From the NCBI RefSeq assembly GCF_032452875.1, contig NC_083881.1, forward strand, positions 62,689,689-62,753,688: a stretch of DNA of 64,000 bases, in the 5' to 3' direction. Below, in pieces: positions 32,007 to 43,215 of this stretch (position 1 is its first letter; each line of letters starts with the position of its first letter). Origin of the DNA: Bos javanicus (lineage: Eukaryota; Chordata; Mammalia; Artiodactyla; Bovidae). Made by a program: the position numbers and the translations under genes. The notes under the pieces were generated by a model, which saw only the letters and a program-made list of their open reading frames with translations, was not told the origin of the DNA and ran no database searches.

Positions 32007-33043
32007 TTGATGGATATGGACAAAGTTAACTAAAAATCTTCTAGAAAAGATTCACCTTCTAGATACCTAAAGGTCATTTAGGTATCTGAATGATTCACAG
32101 GAAAAAATCAAAATATCAATATTAATAAGAGTTTGGAAGAAGTTGATTCATGGGTGATTTTGAGAGGTTCAAAACTTCAGTGAAGGAAGTAACTCCATAT
32201 GTGGTGGAAATAGCAAGAGGACTAGAATTAGAAGTGGAGTCTGATGATATGTCTGAAGTGTAGTAATCTCAGATAAAACTTGAGCGGATGAGAAGTTACT
32301 TCTTATGGATGAGCAAAGAAAGTAGTTTTTTGAGATGGAATCTGCTTCTGGTGAAGATGCTGCCAAGATTGTTGAAATAACAACAAAGGATTTCAAATAT
32401 AACATAAACTTTGTTGATAAAGCAACAGCAGATTGACTCTAATTTTGAAAGATGTTCTATTTTGGTTAAATGCCATCAAACAGCATTGCATGCTACAGAG
32501 AAATTTTTGTGAAAGGAAGAGTCGATTGATGTGGCAGACTTTGTTGTCATCTTATTTTAAGAGACTGCCACCACCCCAAACTTCAGCAGCTACCATTCTG
32601 ATCAGTCAGCAACCATCAACCTTAAGGCAATATCCTCCATCAGCAAAAAGGTTACAACTTGCTGAGGGCTCAGATGGGTAGCATTTTTAGCAATAAAGTG
32701 TTTTTAATTACAGTATGTACATTTTTTTAGGCGTCATGCTATTGCATATTTAATAGACCACAGTATAGCATAAACATAGCTTTTATATGCCTTGGAAAAT
32801 GAAAAAATCCATACAACTTGATTCATTACGATATTCCCCTTATTGTGATGGTCTAGAACTGAACATACAATATCTTATGCTTGTGGTAAATTTAATGAGC
32901 TTACCATCTAAAGTGCTGGTGGGAGCAGTGGTTCAGCCAAAAAAAAAAAAAAATTTAAGAGCTTATATAAAAATAATAGGATATATCTGTAGTGAGTTAT
33001 TAAGGGAAATTAGGGTCTGCATCTATTTGTACGCCAGTATGGT

Positions 33044-33174
33044 GGTTTTGGAGAAGGAAATGGCAAGCCACTCCAGTATTCTTGCCTGGAGAGTCCCAGG
33101 GACAGGGGAGCCTGGTGGGCTGCCATCTATGGGGTCTCACAGAGTCAGACATGACTGAAGTGACTTAACAGCAG
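33044..33174 (+). mobile_element. Bov-A monomer SINE
   Basis: GGAGAAGGAAATGGCAAGCC to GACTTAACAGCAGCAG, a single Bov-A unit without a tRNA-like head. ATGGTG near both ends may be a short target duplication. Confidence 0.9.
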
Positions 33175-34570
33175 CAGCATGGTGATTTTATTTGTATTTT
33201 GAAAATGGTTGTAAGAACAGCAATAGTTTATGGGCACAGCTTTGGGTCCCCTCAGGACCAGGGTACAAAAGACCAGTAGAAATTGAGGGGGAGTGCCTCA
33301 ATAGACAGGGAGGTTGATGCTGATCAGTACAAGTACTGCCAGTAATAATAACGTGTTCCAGCTTCTATATAGAGACTGGGAATGGGCCAAAATGACAGTT
33401 AGAATAGAGCATAGGTCCTGTGCTCTACTTACAGAGATTATTTTTTTCTTTCCTTGTTCTTTGAGATGAGAACAAAGAAACAATTGACTGGATATAGATG
33501 TTTCATGACAATTAAATGACATTTTCTTCAGAATAATTATAGGGTTTACATGTTTCCTTTTGACAGTTGATCAAAAGGAAATGAAAATTTGCAATGCAGA
33601 CTGCCCCCATGTAGATCAATAAGTAAGCTGCTGCATTTAATTTTCTTCCTAGGACTTTGGAAGGCAAGCTGAGGGGTCTTCCCAGAATTTTCCTTTTCCA
33701 CTGTCTCAATTGGCGCCGCCCTATATAATTGCTCCACTGATGCTGCCAGTGGGTTGTTGTCAACTTCCATCATACTCAGAAAATTTTATGGCTTCTCACT
33801 AAGGCTTTCCTGTATTCTGAGCCTCAACTCTCGTTAAAGAACAATATACTTGAGTACAGTCTTTAATTTCCTAGTATTTTGAGAACCCATTAACCTGTGA
33901 ACATTCATGGACTCCTTCCCTTTTTCTGGAAATGTTTTCCCCTATGCTATTGACCTTAAGAAGCCTGGATACTAATGGTTTTTACATTTTTATTTCCTGA
34001 AAGTCTCATCAGGTTTGGCCAAAAATACTGTTTTAGTACCTTTGTCTTAAAGAGTGCTGTGAAATTCCAAGGCAGGCCAAACTCAGGACACTGGTGGGAG
34101 TGATTTTCACCAATGGGGAGGCCTTACGTACAGAAACTTAAACTTGAAGGAAGAACATTGAAGGATCCCTCTTATCTTTCATGTGGGTGCCTCTTAAAAT
34201 TGCAGCCTTTTAAAAAGAGGTTTCCAGGACCTAGTTTTTCAGCCAGTACTAAGAGCCCTTTCTTTTCTCTTTTTATTAACCAGAACATTTCATAGCCTTG
34301 CTAACAGCAGGGAGAAAGTTTTTTCACATTCTACATGCACACTATATTTTTAATTTTCTAAAACTGTAACTAGCTGCCAAAACTATTCTGGCATCCTATG
34401 AAGCAATGCCATTTGTCATCAGAAAACTTTTGAACTCTGCATAAATGCAAAATATCAAAGGACATTTTTATATCCTGACAAGGCTTATAAAAACAATTTG
34501 ACCGCATTTTATGGGTTTTGTTTGGGTTGAATATGATTCTGGTCGTCAGAAAAGGACTTTTCTTTTTTTT
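33175..34570. other. Unassigned AT-rich DNA
   Basis: No family recognised. Short overlapping minus-strand frames near 33512-33773 have no recognisable domain. Confidence 0.4.
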
Positions 34571-35130
34571 TTTTGGACTAATTATATCAGTAAAGGTTTA
34601 ATCAGGAAAATAGAAACCACATTAGGTATGTCAAACAAAGGAGGTTTAAAATAGGGGACTGTTTTCAAAAGTAAGGGCTGAGGAACACAAAAGGGAAGGT
34701 GGGTTAACACAGCCACTACCACCAGAAGAACAAAGAACTGAGGTGGTGCCCAGAGCCGTGCTCTACTTGGAATTGTCCACGTCTGCATCTGCTCTTGGAC
34801 CTCCTGTTCCTGCCGCTGGAACTGCAAAGGCTCCTGGAGCCACGGACACCCAAAGCTGCTGCTCCTGGAACAGTCAACACCCTGGGAACCCAGGGCCGCC
34901 TGCTGCCTCCACTGCTGGGCATGGCACGGGAAGCAGAGAGAGGATGCACAATGGCTTCTCTCCTCCTCCTACCTTCCAGACACATGCCAGTGTGTCCCCC
35001 TGCCGAGATCTAATAGATAGTCAGTTGGCAGGATTCTGGGGAGTGTAGCTGGCAGAGTCCAGCTCCCTGCAAAACAGAGCTGAGCTGAGGAAGGGAAGGA
35101 ATAGAATGGAGAGCAAACAGGCAAATCACA
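34571..35130. repeat. Probable ancient repeat with a GC-rich core, family unresolved
   Basis: AAACCACATTAGGTATGTCAAAC, TTAAAATAGGGGACTG and GGCAGGATTCTGGGGAGTGTAG resemble an old placental interspersed repeat. The GC-rich centre (34740-34960) is open in several frames on both strands, so no single frame is favoured. Confidence 0.4.
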
Positions 35131-35839
35131 ACTCATGTCTGTCCTTCACACAGAAGAGAAATGTGTTCTAGGCACTTCTGACATGCAACAGCACAGCGTC
35201 ACACCCCCCTTCCCAGCTTCGTGAATCGATAAATGTTCACTTGGCTTTCTTTCCACTTCCCCAAATATTTTAAATTTTAAATAGCTTCCATTTTTTAATA
35301 GTTAAAGATGGAATATGAATGAAAAAAATCAAGCAATGCATCCTGTAGTTTATCTTTTGAAATTTGTTTTTTAGCCTGTTTTGGAGGAAGGCAACTTTGG
35401 CTTATGTTTTCACAAAATGCTCGTTGGTCTACAAATATTTCTCATTTAATTCTTAACAATAGCCTTATGAAATAAGATTTACTTTTATATACACCACCCC
35501 TCCTCTTTAAAGCAGAGTCTCAGAAAAACCTTCGCAGCTCTTCCTCTCCAGAGCTGAGACAAGAACTCTGCCTGATGCTTTCCAGACAGCACATGGGAGC
35601 TTTGTAGCCTGGGGGAGAAATGGTAATTTTTTTACTTGCAACCCAAGAGAGATCTTGAAAAACAGGATTTGTAAATAGGTTGCTGAATTTTTTTTTTTCT
35701 ACTGTAATGCTACTGTGAGCTCAAAGAAACAGTGTATATTCCAGTGCATACTGATGCCTGTCTTGAATTTCCAGAGCTCTTTGCTTGAATCTCTTTATAA
35801 CACAGGTTTCAGTATGTTTTGTATAGTATCTATTTGCTT
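35131..35839. other. Unassigned non-coding DNA
   Basis: No repeat or coding signal recognised. Confidence 0.4.
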
Positions 35840-35960
35840 TTCTGTCATTCCTTCCCAGTAGATTGTAAGCATCTTAAGGACCACTGTGGTGGTCACATTC
35901 ATCTCTGGACCCCAGATCTGATGGAGGCCTGCTACTTAGGAAGAGGTCAAGAAATGTGCG
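35840..35960 (+). mobile_element. L2 LINE 3' fragment
   Basis: CCCAGTAGATTGTAAGCATCTTAAGGACC and CTCTGGACCCCAGATCTG (short blocks) match the plus-strand L2 end. Confidence 0.6.
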
Positions 35961-36039
35961 GCGTGGAACTGTGGGTTTGGAAGGTCCTGCCCTCTTCATG
36001 AGCTATGCAGGACCAAGCCACAGGAATTACGATCTTCAG

Positions 36040-36428
36040 AGACTTGATTCATATCCTTCTTCACCACTTACTAGCTATGTGACCTGGGAAGGTTACTAAT
36101 TTCTCTATACTCTCTTCCATATGTGGGTTAGTTGCTTAGTTGTATCTGACTCTTTGCTACCCCATGGACTGTAGCTTGCCAGATTCCTCTGTCCATGGGA
36201 TTTCCCAGGCAAGAATACTGGAGTGTGTGGCCATTCCCTTCTCCAGTGGCTTTTCCCAACCCAAGGATTGAACCCAGGTCTCCCGCGTTGCAGGCAGATT
36301 CTTTACTGTCTGATCCACCAGGGAAGACCACCTACACCTCAAAGATCATTATAAAAATATGTTGGTTCACGTATGTAAAATTTCTGACACTGTAGCTACC
36401 ATATGCTAAGTACTTAATAAATGCCAGT
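36040..36428 (+). mobile_element. MIR, split by a Bov-tA
   Basis: CACCACTTACTAGCTATGTGACCTGGG at left, and CATATGCTAAGTACTTAATAAATG at right of the SINE. Confidence 0.83.
36127..36329 (-). mobile_element. Bov-tA SINE inside MIR
   Basis: Inverted, TTAGTTGCTTAGTTGTATC to TGATCCACCAGGGAAGACC. Target duplication not resolved. Confidence 0.93.
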
Positions 36429-36472
36429 TTACTATTGTATACTTTTTACTGGTTAAAAAACATAACAATCAG

Positions 36473-36898
36473 GACTTCCCTGGTGGTCCAGTGGTTGAGA
36501 ATCTGCCTTACAATGTGGGTGGACAAGGGTTTGATCTCTGATTGGGGAACTAGGATCCTACCTGCCACTGGGCGACTAGGCCAACCCACTGCAGTTACTG
36601 AGCCTTCGCACTCTGGAGCCGACAGAACCACAATTAGAGAGCTCGCCTGCTGCAACTAAGACACCTCACAGCCAAATAAAAGTGAAACTGAAAGTGTTAG
36701 TCGCTCAATTGTTTCCAACTCTTCGTGACACTGTGAACTCTAGCTACCAAGCTCCTCTGTCCATGGGGTTATCCAGGCAAGAATACTGGAGTGGGTAGCA
36801 TTCCCTTCTCCATGGGATCTTCCTGATCCAGGAATCCAACCCAGGTCTCCCACATTGCAGGCATATTCTTTACCATCTAAATAAATAAATATTAAAAA
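36473..36898 (+). mobile_element. CHR-type SINE with a Bov-tA nested in its tail
   Basis: GACTTCCCTGGTGGTCCAGTGG head, GATTGGGGAACTAGGATCC, CTGCAACTAAGAC and an AAATAAA tail. Perfect 11-bp duplication ATAACAATCAG at 36462-36472 and 36899-36909 encloses both the CHR element and the nested Bov-tA. Confidence 0.93.
36681..36879 (-). mobile_element. Bov-tA SINE nested in a CHR SINE tail
   Basis: AGTGAAACTGAAAGTGTTAG to CATATTCTTTACCATCT, inserted into the AAATAAA tail of the CHR SINE. Confidence 0.93.
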
Positions 36899-37081
36899 AT
36901 AACAATCAGTTTCATCAGATTGCAATAAAAATACATTAAATGATTTTTTTTAAAGATTTGTAAATGAGAAATAAGAAAGACTTAGCTCATTTATATGTTG
37001 AATATTTAGAAGCTTTCTTGGGGGGAAAGCAACTGGTTGAATTGAAGTGATCTGAGTTTTCAAGCACAGATTTAGATGCCT

Positions 37082-37675
37082 CAGTCCATTTAAGCTGCTA
37101 TAACAGAATCAGTTCAGTTCGGTTCAGTCGCTCCGTCATGTCCAACTCGTCCATGTGACCCCATGGACTGCAACATGCCAGGCTTCCCTGTCTATCACCA
37201 ACTCCCAGAGCTTGCTCGAACTCATGTCCATCGAGTCAGTGATGCCATCCAGCCATCTCATCCTCTGTCATCCCCTTCTCCTCCTGCCTTCAATCATTCC
37301 CAGCATCAGGGTCTTTGCCAATGAGTCAGTTCTTTGCATCAGGTGACCAAAGTATAACAGAATACCATAGCTTAAAAATAGCAAAAATGTATTCCTCCCG
37401 GACTAGTGCCTAGGAAATCTAAGATCAGGGTGCTGGCATCAGGGTGTCTAGTGCAGGTCAACTTCCTGGCTCACAGACGGCTGCCTTCTTGGATTGTCAC
37501 ATGGCAGAAGGGAGGAGGAGCTCTTCAGAACTCCTCTCAGTAGAGCCCTAATCCTATTCTTGAGGGCTCTGCCCTCATAACCTTTTCACTTCCCCAAATC
37601 TCCGCCTCCTAACATTATGCATCAGGGGTTAGAAATTCAACATATGAGTTTCAGGGGGGACACCAGTGTACGATA
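37082..37675 (-). mobile_element. MLT1-type LTR, split by a BovB fragment
   Basis: CAGTCCATTTAAGCTGCTATAACAGAAT before and ATACCATAGCTTAAAAATAGC after the BovB rejoin precisely. Continues with GGCTCACAGACGGCTGCCTTC and ends near AGTTTCAGGGGGGACACCAG. Confidence 0.88.
37110..37352 (-). mobile_element. BovB 3' fragment inside MLT1
   Basis: 243 bp, CAGTTCAGTTCGGTTCAGTC to GCATCAGGTGACCAAAG. Perfect 11-bp duplication TATAACAGAAT at 37099-37109 and 37353-37363. Confidence 0.97.
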
Positions 37676-37995
37676 GTGGATAAATCACTTCGTATGTGTG
37701 TGTGCGCATGTTCGTGTACTTGCACATGTGTTATTCACTTCCTCTACAAAACTCTCCTTGGAAATTTCACTTGCAGGTTTGCTTACTATGAATTTTCTAT
37801 ACATTTGAGGATTAAAATGTCCCTGTTTGGTTTTGCTTCCCTGTTGCTTTCCCAAGTACCTGGGTGTTTGCCACTTCTGCTATGAAAGCATTAGAAAGCT
37901 GGTGCTAATGCAGATAATTCAAATACTGGCTGCATATTTTCAAGTGTATTGTTTTGGAGAAGTTTGAAGGTCAAGGGTCAGTATACGCTAACATT

Positions 37996-38123
37996 TGTGA
38001 CCCTGTGGACCGTAGCCCTCCAGGCCCCTCTGTCCATGGGATTCTCTAGGCGAGAATACTGGAGTGGATTGCCATGACCTCCTCCAGGAGATCTTCCCCA
38101 CACAGGAATCGAACCCATGTCTT
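37996..38123 (-). mobile_element. Bov-tA SINE, truncated both ends
   Basis: TTTGTGACCCTGTGGACCGTAGC to AGGAATCGAACCCATGTC; both termini missing. Confidence 0.88.
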
Positions 38124-38134
38124 AGATGTTTATA

Positions 38135-38270
38135 TGTTGCTATTTATAATAGAGAAGATCAAGAAGCAAGCAAACTGTAGCAATCAGAGAATTAATATTA
38201 AATATACTATGGCACATCATTTCATTAGAATTTATATAGCAACTGAAAAGGATAAATATGGAGGCTTTGA
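38135..38270 (+). mobile_element. Old L1 ORF2 3' fragment
   Basis: TTGCTATTTATAATAGAG, TATACTATGGCACATCATTTC and TATAGCAACTGAAAAGGATAAATATGG (short blocks) resemble the end of L1 ORF2. Strongly diverged. Confidence 0.55.
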
Positions 38271-38329
38271 AGGCTTTAAAAAGTATTCATCAGCCCACAA
38301 TTCATGAAAAACAGGGAAAATGTTTGGCT

Positions 38330-38515
38330 TCTGGATTTGAGTGCCAGCTCTCGTGTGAATTATCTGACTCCACGGATTAAATCAGGCATCTCAGGCAGGG
38401 GATGGTCACTCTTCTAAACTCAGTGTCCTCATATCTATATGGTACTTACCTCATGGGGCTATTGAAAAATCAAATGAGGTAATTCACATGAAGCGCTCAG
38501 CACAATGCCAAATGC
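38330..38515 (+). mobile_element. MIR
   Basis: CAGTGTCCTCATATCTATATGG, TACCTCATGGGGCTATTG and GAAGCGCTCAGCACAATGCC in MIR order. Confidence 0.78.
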
Positions 38516-39644
38516 AAAACAAGCCCCCCTAAAAGAATCATACCTAAATATTATCATTGTAACTATGGTCATTTTTTTCTATCAACATTAAAGGTTAGAA
38601 GAGAGCATGAGAAAAAAGTGGGATAAAGTTCTTAAGAAGGATAATGGAATGAGTGAATATGTTATTTTGGAGCATTTCCCTTTGTAATGTTTTATATGTT
38701 GGGGACATTTTAGAAAACGTATTTCTCCGTCCCAATGCCTCCCAGGGGTTAAGTCCTCCTATCAGAGGTCCTCCTCTTTCCGTCAGCTAGAAAGCCTCAT
38801 TTCTCAACCCTGCCACAGCTCTCAGAATGCAAGCGTTAAGCCTGGGAGTCCACCACACAGATTCTAAATGGACCAATTGTATCTTCATCCTTTCCACAGC
38901 TGTTTTTGGAGAAGCTGCTGTTCTTAGATGCCTGATTATCCCACACCTGTGAGGATATGAGATCGCTCCCTGAGAACCAAATCATGGTTGAAATTTCTGA
39001 TGTCAGAGGGTCTTTTAAAAAATGGGATGGCTTAGCATTTCCTCAGAATGCCGCATTCACGGGAGGGGTCTTCCACCTGACCTGTCAGGAACAATGTGTC
39101 TTTCAGGCAGCGGCTGCAGTGAATGGGACGCTCTGAACCTCCTCTCTTTAGGGTTATTATTCCGAAATCCTCATTGTAGGCAATGCCCTCTTGGCAGCTG
39201 GACAGTAAAATGCATCTTTCTATCAATTCAGTCTCTTTACTTTTTTTTTTTTTTGATAGCTGATTGGCTAAAGAAGTAAAAAGCCAGCAGAGCTACATTT
39301 TATTTCAGTGCACCTGCATTATTTATGCTGTCAGAAACTCAAGGCAAGAGGCTGAAACCGTGATTATTATTAGGCTTGGGAACTGCAAAGACAGGCAAAA
39401 GAGACTTTTCTTTTAATGTGGGTGGCAGGGAAATAAAATGACAATCCAGAAAGTACAAATTCTAAGGCATGAACTCTAAAAACAATCTGCCAATTAACTG
39501 CGAAGAGGATGGCATCTTAATTAAGCACTGCCCAGGCTTCGCGGGGCTCGTCCACTTGCCACTCCAGTTCGGAGGGAAAGGTTGATTCCTTAGAGCCTCC
39601 TTGTAGAGCCTTCCCAGGAGGAAGAACAAGATACTTCCATGCTG
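38516..39644. other. Unassigned non-coding DNA
   Basis: No family recognised; T-run at about 39240-39254. No coding support. Confidence 0.4.
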
Positions 39645-39851
39645 GTTGTTGTTTAGTCACTAAGTCGTGTCTGACTCTTTTGCAGCTCCATGGACTGTAG
39701 CCCACCAGGCTTCTCTGTCCATAGAATTTTCCAGGCAAGAATACTGGGTTGCTATTTCCTTCTCCAAGGCATCTTCCCAACCCAGGGATCGAACCCAGGT
39801 GTCTTGCATTGGCAGGTGGATTCTTTACTACTGAGCCACTGGGCAAGCTCT
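39645..39851 (-). mobile_element. Bov-tA SINE
   Basis: GTTGTTTAGTCACTAAGTCG to ACTACTGAGCCACTGGGCAAGC, inverted, with a small deletion near 39748. Confidence 0.93.
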
Positions 39852-40063
39852 TCTATCCTGGTACATGAATCCTTATGAGAAGTGCTGTTTGAGCTTGACC
39901 AAGGAATTGGAGCTGCTGGCAGTGGGGAGAAAGGTGGGGACATCCTCAAAGCTTCTATGGTTGAATGATGAAAACAGCATCTTCTGATTTTGAAATGGAC
40001 AGAGACTTTCTGGAGACCAGGCCACGAAGAGACCAGGAATGTGCAAATATAGTTTATCAGATG

Positions 40064-40268
40064 TTTTTCCTGGTGGCTCAGACAGTAAAGCATCTGCCTG
40101 CAATGTGGGAGACCCAGGTTCAATCCCTGGGTCGGGAAGATCCCCTGGAGAAGGAAATGACACCCCACTCCAGTACTCTTGCCTGGAAAATCCCATGGAT
40201 GGAGGAGCCTGGTGGGCTACAGTCCACAGGGTTACAAAGAATTGGACACAACTGAGCAATTTCACTTT
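40064..40268 (+). mobile_element. Bov-tA SINE
   Basis: TTTTCCTGGTGGCTCAGACAG head, CCTGGGTCGGGAAGATCCCC, tail GACACAACTGAGCAATTTCAC. Confidence 0.93.
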
Positions 40269-40462
40269 ATTTGAGTATAGTCACTCAATTATCTCCAAGT
40301 CTACATTTTCATGCAGTAAAAATGGGCCAGCAGCTGAAATATGGGGAAGAGTGTGGGGTCCTCTGTGTAATGGACAGATTTTTACCCTGAAGCCTAATCC
40401 TGAGACTTTTCTGGGGTTCAATCTGGACAAATCCTATAATTAGAGACATTCTAAAGCTGTCT

Positions 40463-40600
40463 GCTGCTGCTGCTGCTGCTGCTAAGTCGCTTCAGTCGTG
40501 TCCGACTCTTCGCGACCCCATGGACTGCAGCCTACCAGGCTCCTCTGTCCATGGGATTTTTTAAGCAAGAGTACTGGAGTGGGTGCCATCGCCTTCTCCA
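40463..40600 (-). mobile_element. Bov-A monomer SINE with (GCT)7 end
   Basis: Starts with seven GCT units then AAGTCGCTTCAGTCGTG. Perfect 10-bp duplication AAAGCTGTCT at 40453-40462 and 40601-40610. The triplet run is likely polymorphic. Confidence 0.96.
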
Positions 40601-40879
40601 AAAGCTGTCTAGTGTCTGCAGATTAACAGATCTGTTGAAGATGATTGCTTGATGATATGTAACCTGGGGGCCATTTGCATAAGGTTTTTTGTGCTGATAG
40701 AAGATACATACTCTGCATAATCATACTCTGTATACCTTCAGAATCAGGAATTAAAAAAAAAAAAACATTACTTTAAAAACATTTCATCGGTCTTTGTATT
40801 AGAACTCAGATGAACCTAGGACCCAGTCTGCCACCTGTTAACCATTACCTGATTACATAGATTTACAAAGCCCTCCTTA

Positions 40880-41330
40880 AACTGCGCATGACCAGCTCAC
40901 TCATTGTGTGCCACTTGCTTCTCTTAGTGCTCTGCATCCTGGCCTCTTTTTCAGTTCCTAAAACATGCCATGCACCCTCCCACCTCAGAGGTTTTAAACC
41001 CACTTTTTTCTCTGCTCAGTGAACTGACTTGCTCCCAGCTCCTCAACGACTCACTCTTTCTTCTTCACTCAAGGGTCATATCTTCTGAGACCTTTTCTGT
41101 GGACTCCCAGACTGTGTTAGGTCCTCCGTGGCGGGCACCATGTAGCTCTCCTTCTGTATCACTCGTTATTTACTGAAGGTTGTAATTATTCAGTAGCTAT
41201 AAACTCCAGGAGACCAGAGTCTGAGTCTTTCTTATTCATTGCTATTCCCCTGACACACAGAGAGAGCACTCATTGAAGACTGTTAGGTGAGTAAGTGAGT
41301 GAAAGTGAATAACGAGCGAATGAATGCAGA
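40880..41330 (+). mobile_element. L2 LINE 3' region
   Basis: CTTCACTCAAGGGTCATATCTTCTGAGACC, TCGTTATTTACTGAAGG and AACTCCAGGAGACCAGAGTCTG (short blocks) follow the L2 3' order. Confidence 0.65.
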
Positions 41331-42299
41331 TATTATGGATATCTAGGCCAGATATCAGTGAATCTAGATAAAAAGTCTTTTCCGTTTTGAGGAATCAGTG
41401 ACACTAATTCTGTGAAGGACAAAGATGTGCTGATGATGTTTATATTAGACCTCAGTGGCTCCAAAAGATCAAAAATCCATTCAAGCTGGCCAGGCAAAAA
41501 GAGAAGTTATTCATTCGCTATTGAGATGCTCATAGACCCCAAGGAGTCTGGAGGAACTGGAGAGGCCTGTGGAGCTCAGACACTCAGCCGGGGACTCGTG
41601 CTGTAGGACTCAGACTCCAAGCCCCTCATCCTTGTTTAGAAGTTTCCACTGTTACTCATTCCCACGCGAACAGCCTCAATGAGTCAGGAATCTTCGTTTC
41701 ATCTTGACTTCATGATTCTCCTCCTTTGGGGAGGGTCGCCTCAATCTCCCTGCCCTCTGCCAAATTGCTTCTCTACTCCCATTCCGGTTTAAGCTCTCTT
41801 TACTGGCAATTGAGTGTTTCATGGTGAAATTCCTCATAACAAAATTTCTTGGAGAAAAGGCCAATGCCAGATCTTGATGCTCCAGAAAGTTCTCTGAGTC
41901 CCTCCAGCCCTGGCACAAGTTTACCCAGCACTGTGGGCTCCCACTTCTATTTGGTGAGGTTACTGATCTCACGACTGAGCCCTGAGGATGCTGACAACCG
42001 TACACTGTGGGAAACTCAATCATTGAACATCTCATTTTACATGTTAAAAAAAAAATCAAGGCCCTAAAAGCTCTGGCAATGAGCTTAACCCTCAGGCTGT
42101 GGTCAGGTGGTCAGGAGCCGCATCCCTGGGGTCTCTATGCAGCGCCATTTCAATGATCACGCTGCCTCTTCAGAGAGATCTTACTTTTGGTTCTTTGGTT
42201 GGTATCAAAATATATGAAAAATGTTTTTGCTTTCCACAGATAAGAGTACAGGAAATTAAAACATCCTCAAGGCAGGTTTAACAGGACAGACCTCCAGGA
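41331..42299. other. Unassigned non-coding DNA
   Basis: No family named. A 127-codon frame at 41676-42059 (minus) has no recognised domain and overlaps another frame on the opposite strand; not called. Confidence 0.4.
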
Positions 42300-42545
42300 T
42301 AGCTTTGGATATAAAACACCCCATTCCAATGGACAGGTACACACTGCTATATCTAAAACGGATAACCAACAAGGACTTGCGGTACAGCACAGAGATCTCT
42401 GCTTAATGCGATTCGGCAGTCTGGAGGGGAGGGGAGTCTGGGGGAGAATGGATACATGTGTATGTGTGGCTGAGTCCCTTCACTGTTCCCCTGAAACTAT
42501 CACCACATTGTTAATCAGCTGTATCCCAATAGAAAACTAAAAGTT
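42300..42545 (+). mobile_element. L1 3' UTR end
   Basis: TACACACTGCTATATCTAAAACGG, ACTTGCGGTACAGCACAG, CCCTGAAACTATCACCAC and CAGCTGTATCCCAATAG (short blocks) match the end of an older L1 subfamily. Confidence 0.82.
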
Positions 42546-43024
42546 TTTATAAAAACCAAAACCATCCCATTCCACTCAGCCAGAGGATACACTCTTTCCT
42601 GCAATGCTGAGCTACATCTTACTTGTAGATCACAGCAAGAGAGCAGTGTGGTCCCTCAGTTTCTTTTCTTGCTTGCTGTTTAGCACATTCTTTGACTTGA
42701 ACGTCAACCCAGTCCTTGAAAATATTGTTATTGCAATTGAAGTCCTTTTATAGATGGAAATCCTGGAATCAGAGGACTTGATGGAAAGGCAGCCCTTGGC
42801 CTTCTGGAATGTATGATGTGAAGATATTGCCATAGATTTTCTGGTAGTGGGTTTGCTCCTAGCTGGGAAGGACAGTTCCCCCCGCTGAAGGTCTGTAGTA
42901 CTTTTCTGTGCTTCTCTTGGGATATTTGCTTTCTCCCTTTCTCTGTCCTGCTAGCTGCTTGAGGCTGGATTCATCTTCATTTCTCCTGCAAAGTTACACT
43001 TGGGAGACATGCCCAGTACACACC

Positions 43025-43208
43025 TGTTGCCTGTATTAGTTTTCTATTGCTGCTATGAAAAATTATCCCCATCTTAGTGGCTAAAACAATACACGTTTAT
43101 TATCTATCAGTTCTGGAGGTAAGAAATCTAAATGGGTCTCACTAGGCTATGCTCAAGATGTAGGCAGGGCTGTGTCCCCGTTTATAGGCTCTAGGAGTGG
43201 ATTCGCTT
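43025..43208 (-). mobile_element. MaLR-like LTR fragment
   Basis: TATTAGTTTTCTATTGCTGC, CTTAGTGGCTAAAACAATAC and AGTTCTGGAGGTAAGAAATC are inverted LTR 3' text of a different subfamily from the one beside it. Confidence 0.65.
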
Positions 43209-43215
43209 CTCTTAG

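Larger units (their letters stand above)
30056..32681 (+). pseudogene. Tigger1 transposase pseudogene
   Basis: The transposase region begins where the family start codon is expected, but the first codon is GTG (30056-30058) and not ATG. Downstream fragments remain readable: MEKVLLLWIENQ at the end of the DNA-binding half (from 30960), and a C-terminal segment of about 80 codons (32433-32681) ending SAKRLQLAEGSDG at a stop. Frameshifts, stops, an ERV LTR and a SINE interrupt the frame. The family joins a CENP-B-like helix-turn-helix region to a DDE catalytic domain; here neither can be made intact. Confidence 0.85.
29652..32885 (+). mobile_element. Tigger1 DNA transposon (pogo/Tc1-mariner), split by LTR and SINE
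   Basis: The start (TTGCAAACTGAAGGTTTGTGGCAACT) and the end (ATTACGATATTCCCCTTATTGTGATGGTCTAGAACTGAACATAC, in short blocks) match the Tigger1 termini. After removing 30272-30950 and 31805-32006 the rest is about 2.35 kb, close to the expected full length of about 2.4 kb. The outermost terminal repeats are eroded. It arose by cut-and-paste transposition in early placental ancestry and is long inactive. Confidence 0.93.

Noticed and set aside
34743..35048. GC-rich region with open frames of about 100 codons on both strands
   Set aside because: Several frames are open at once because of base composition; no domain, start context or splice pattern. More likely part of an old repeat.
39752..40443. 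Several frames of 100-140 codons on both strands
   Set aside because: They run through Bov-tA SINEs and translate the well-known SINE text (for example GGSDSKASACNVGDPGSIPGSG). Not host proteins.
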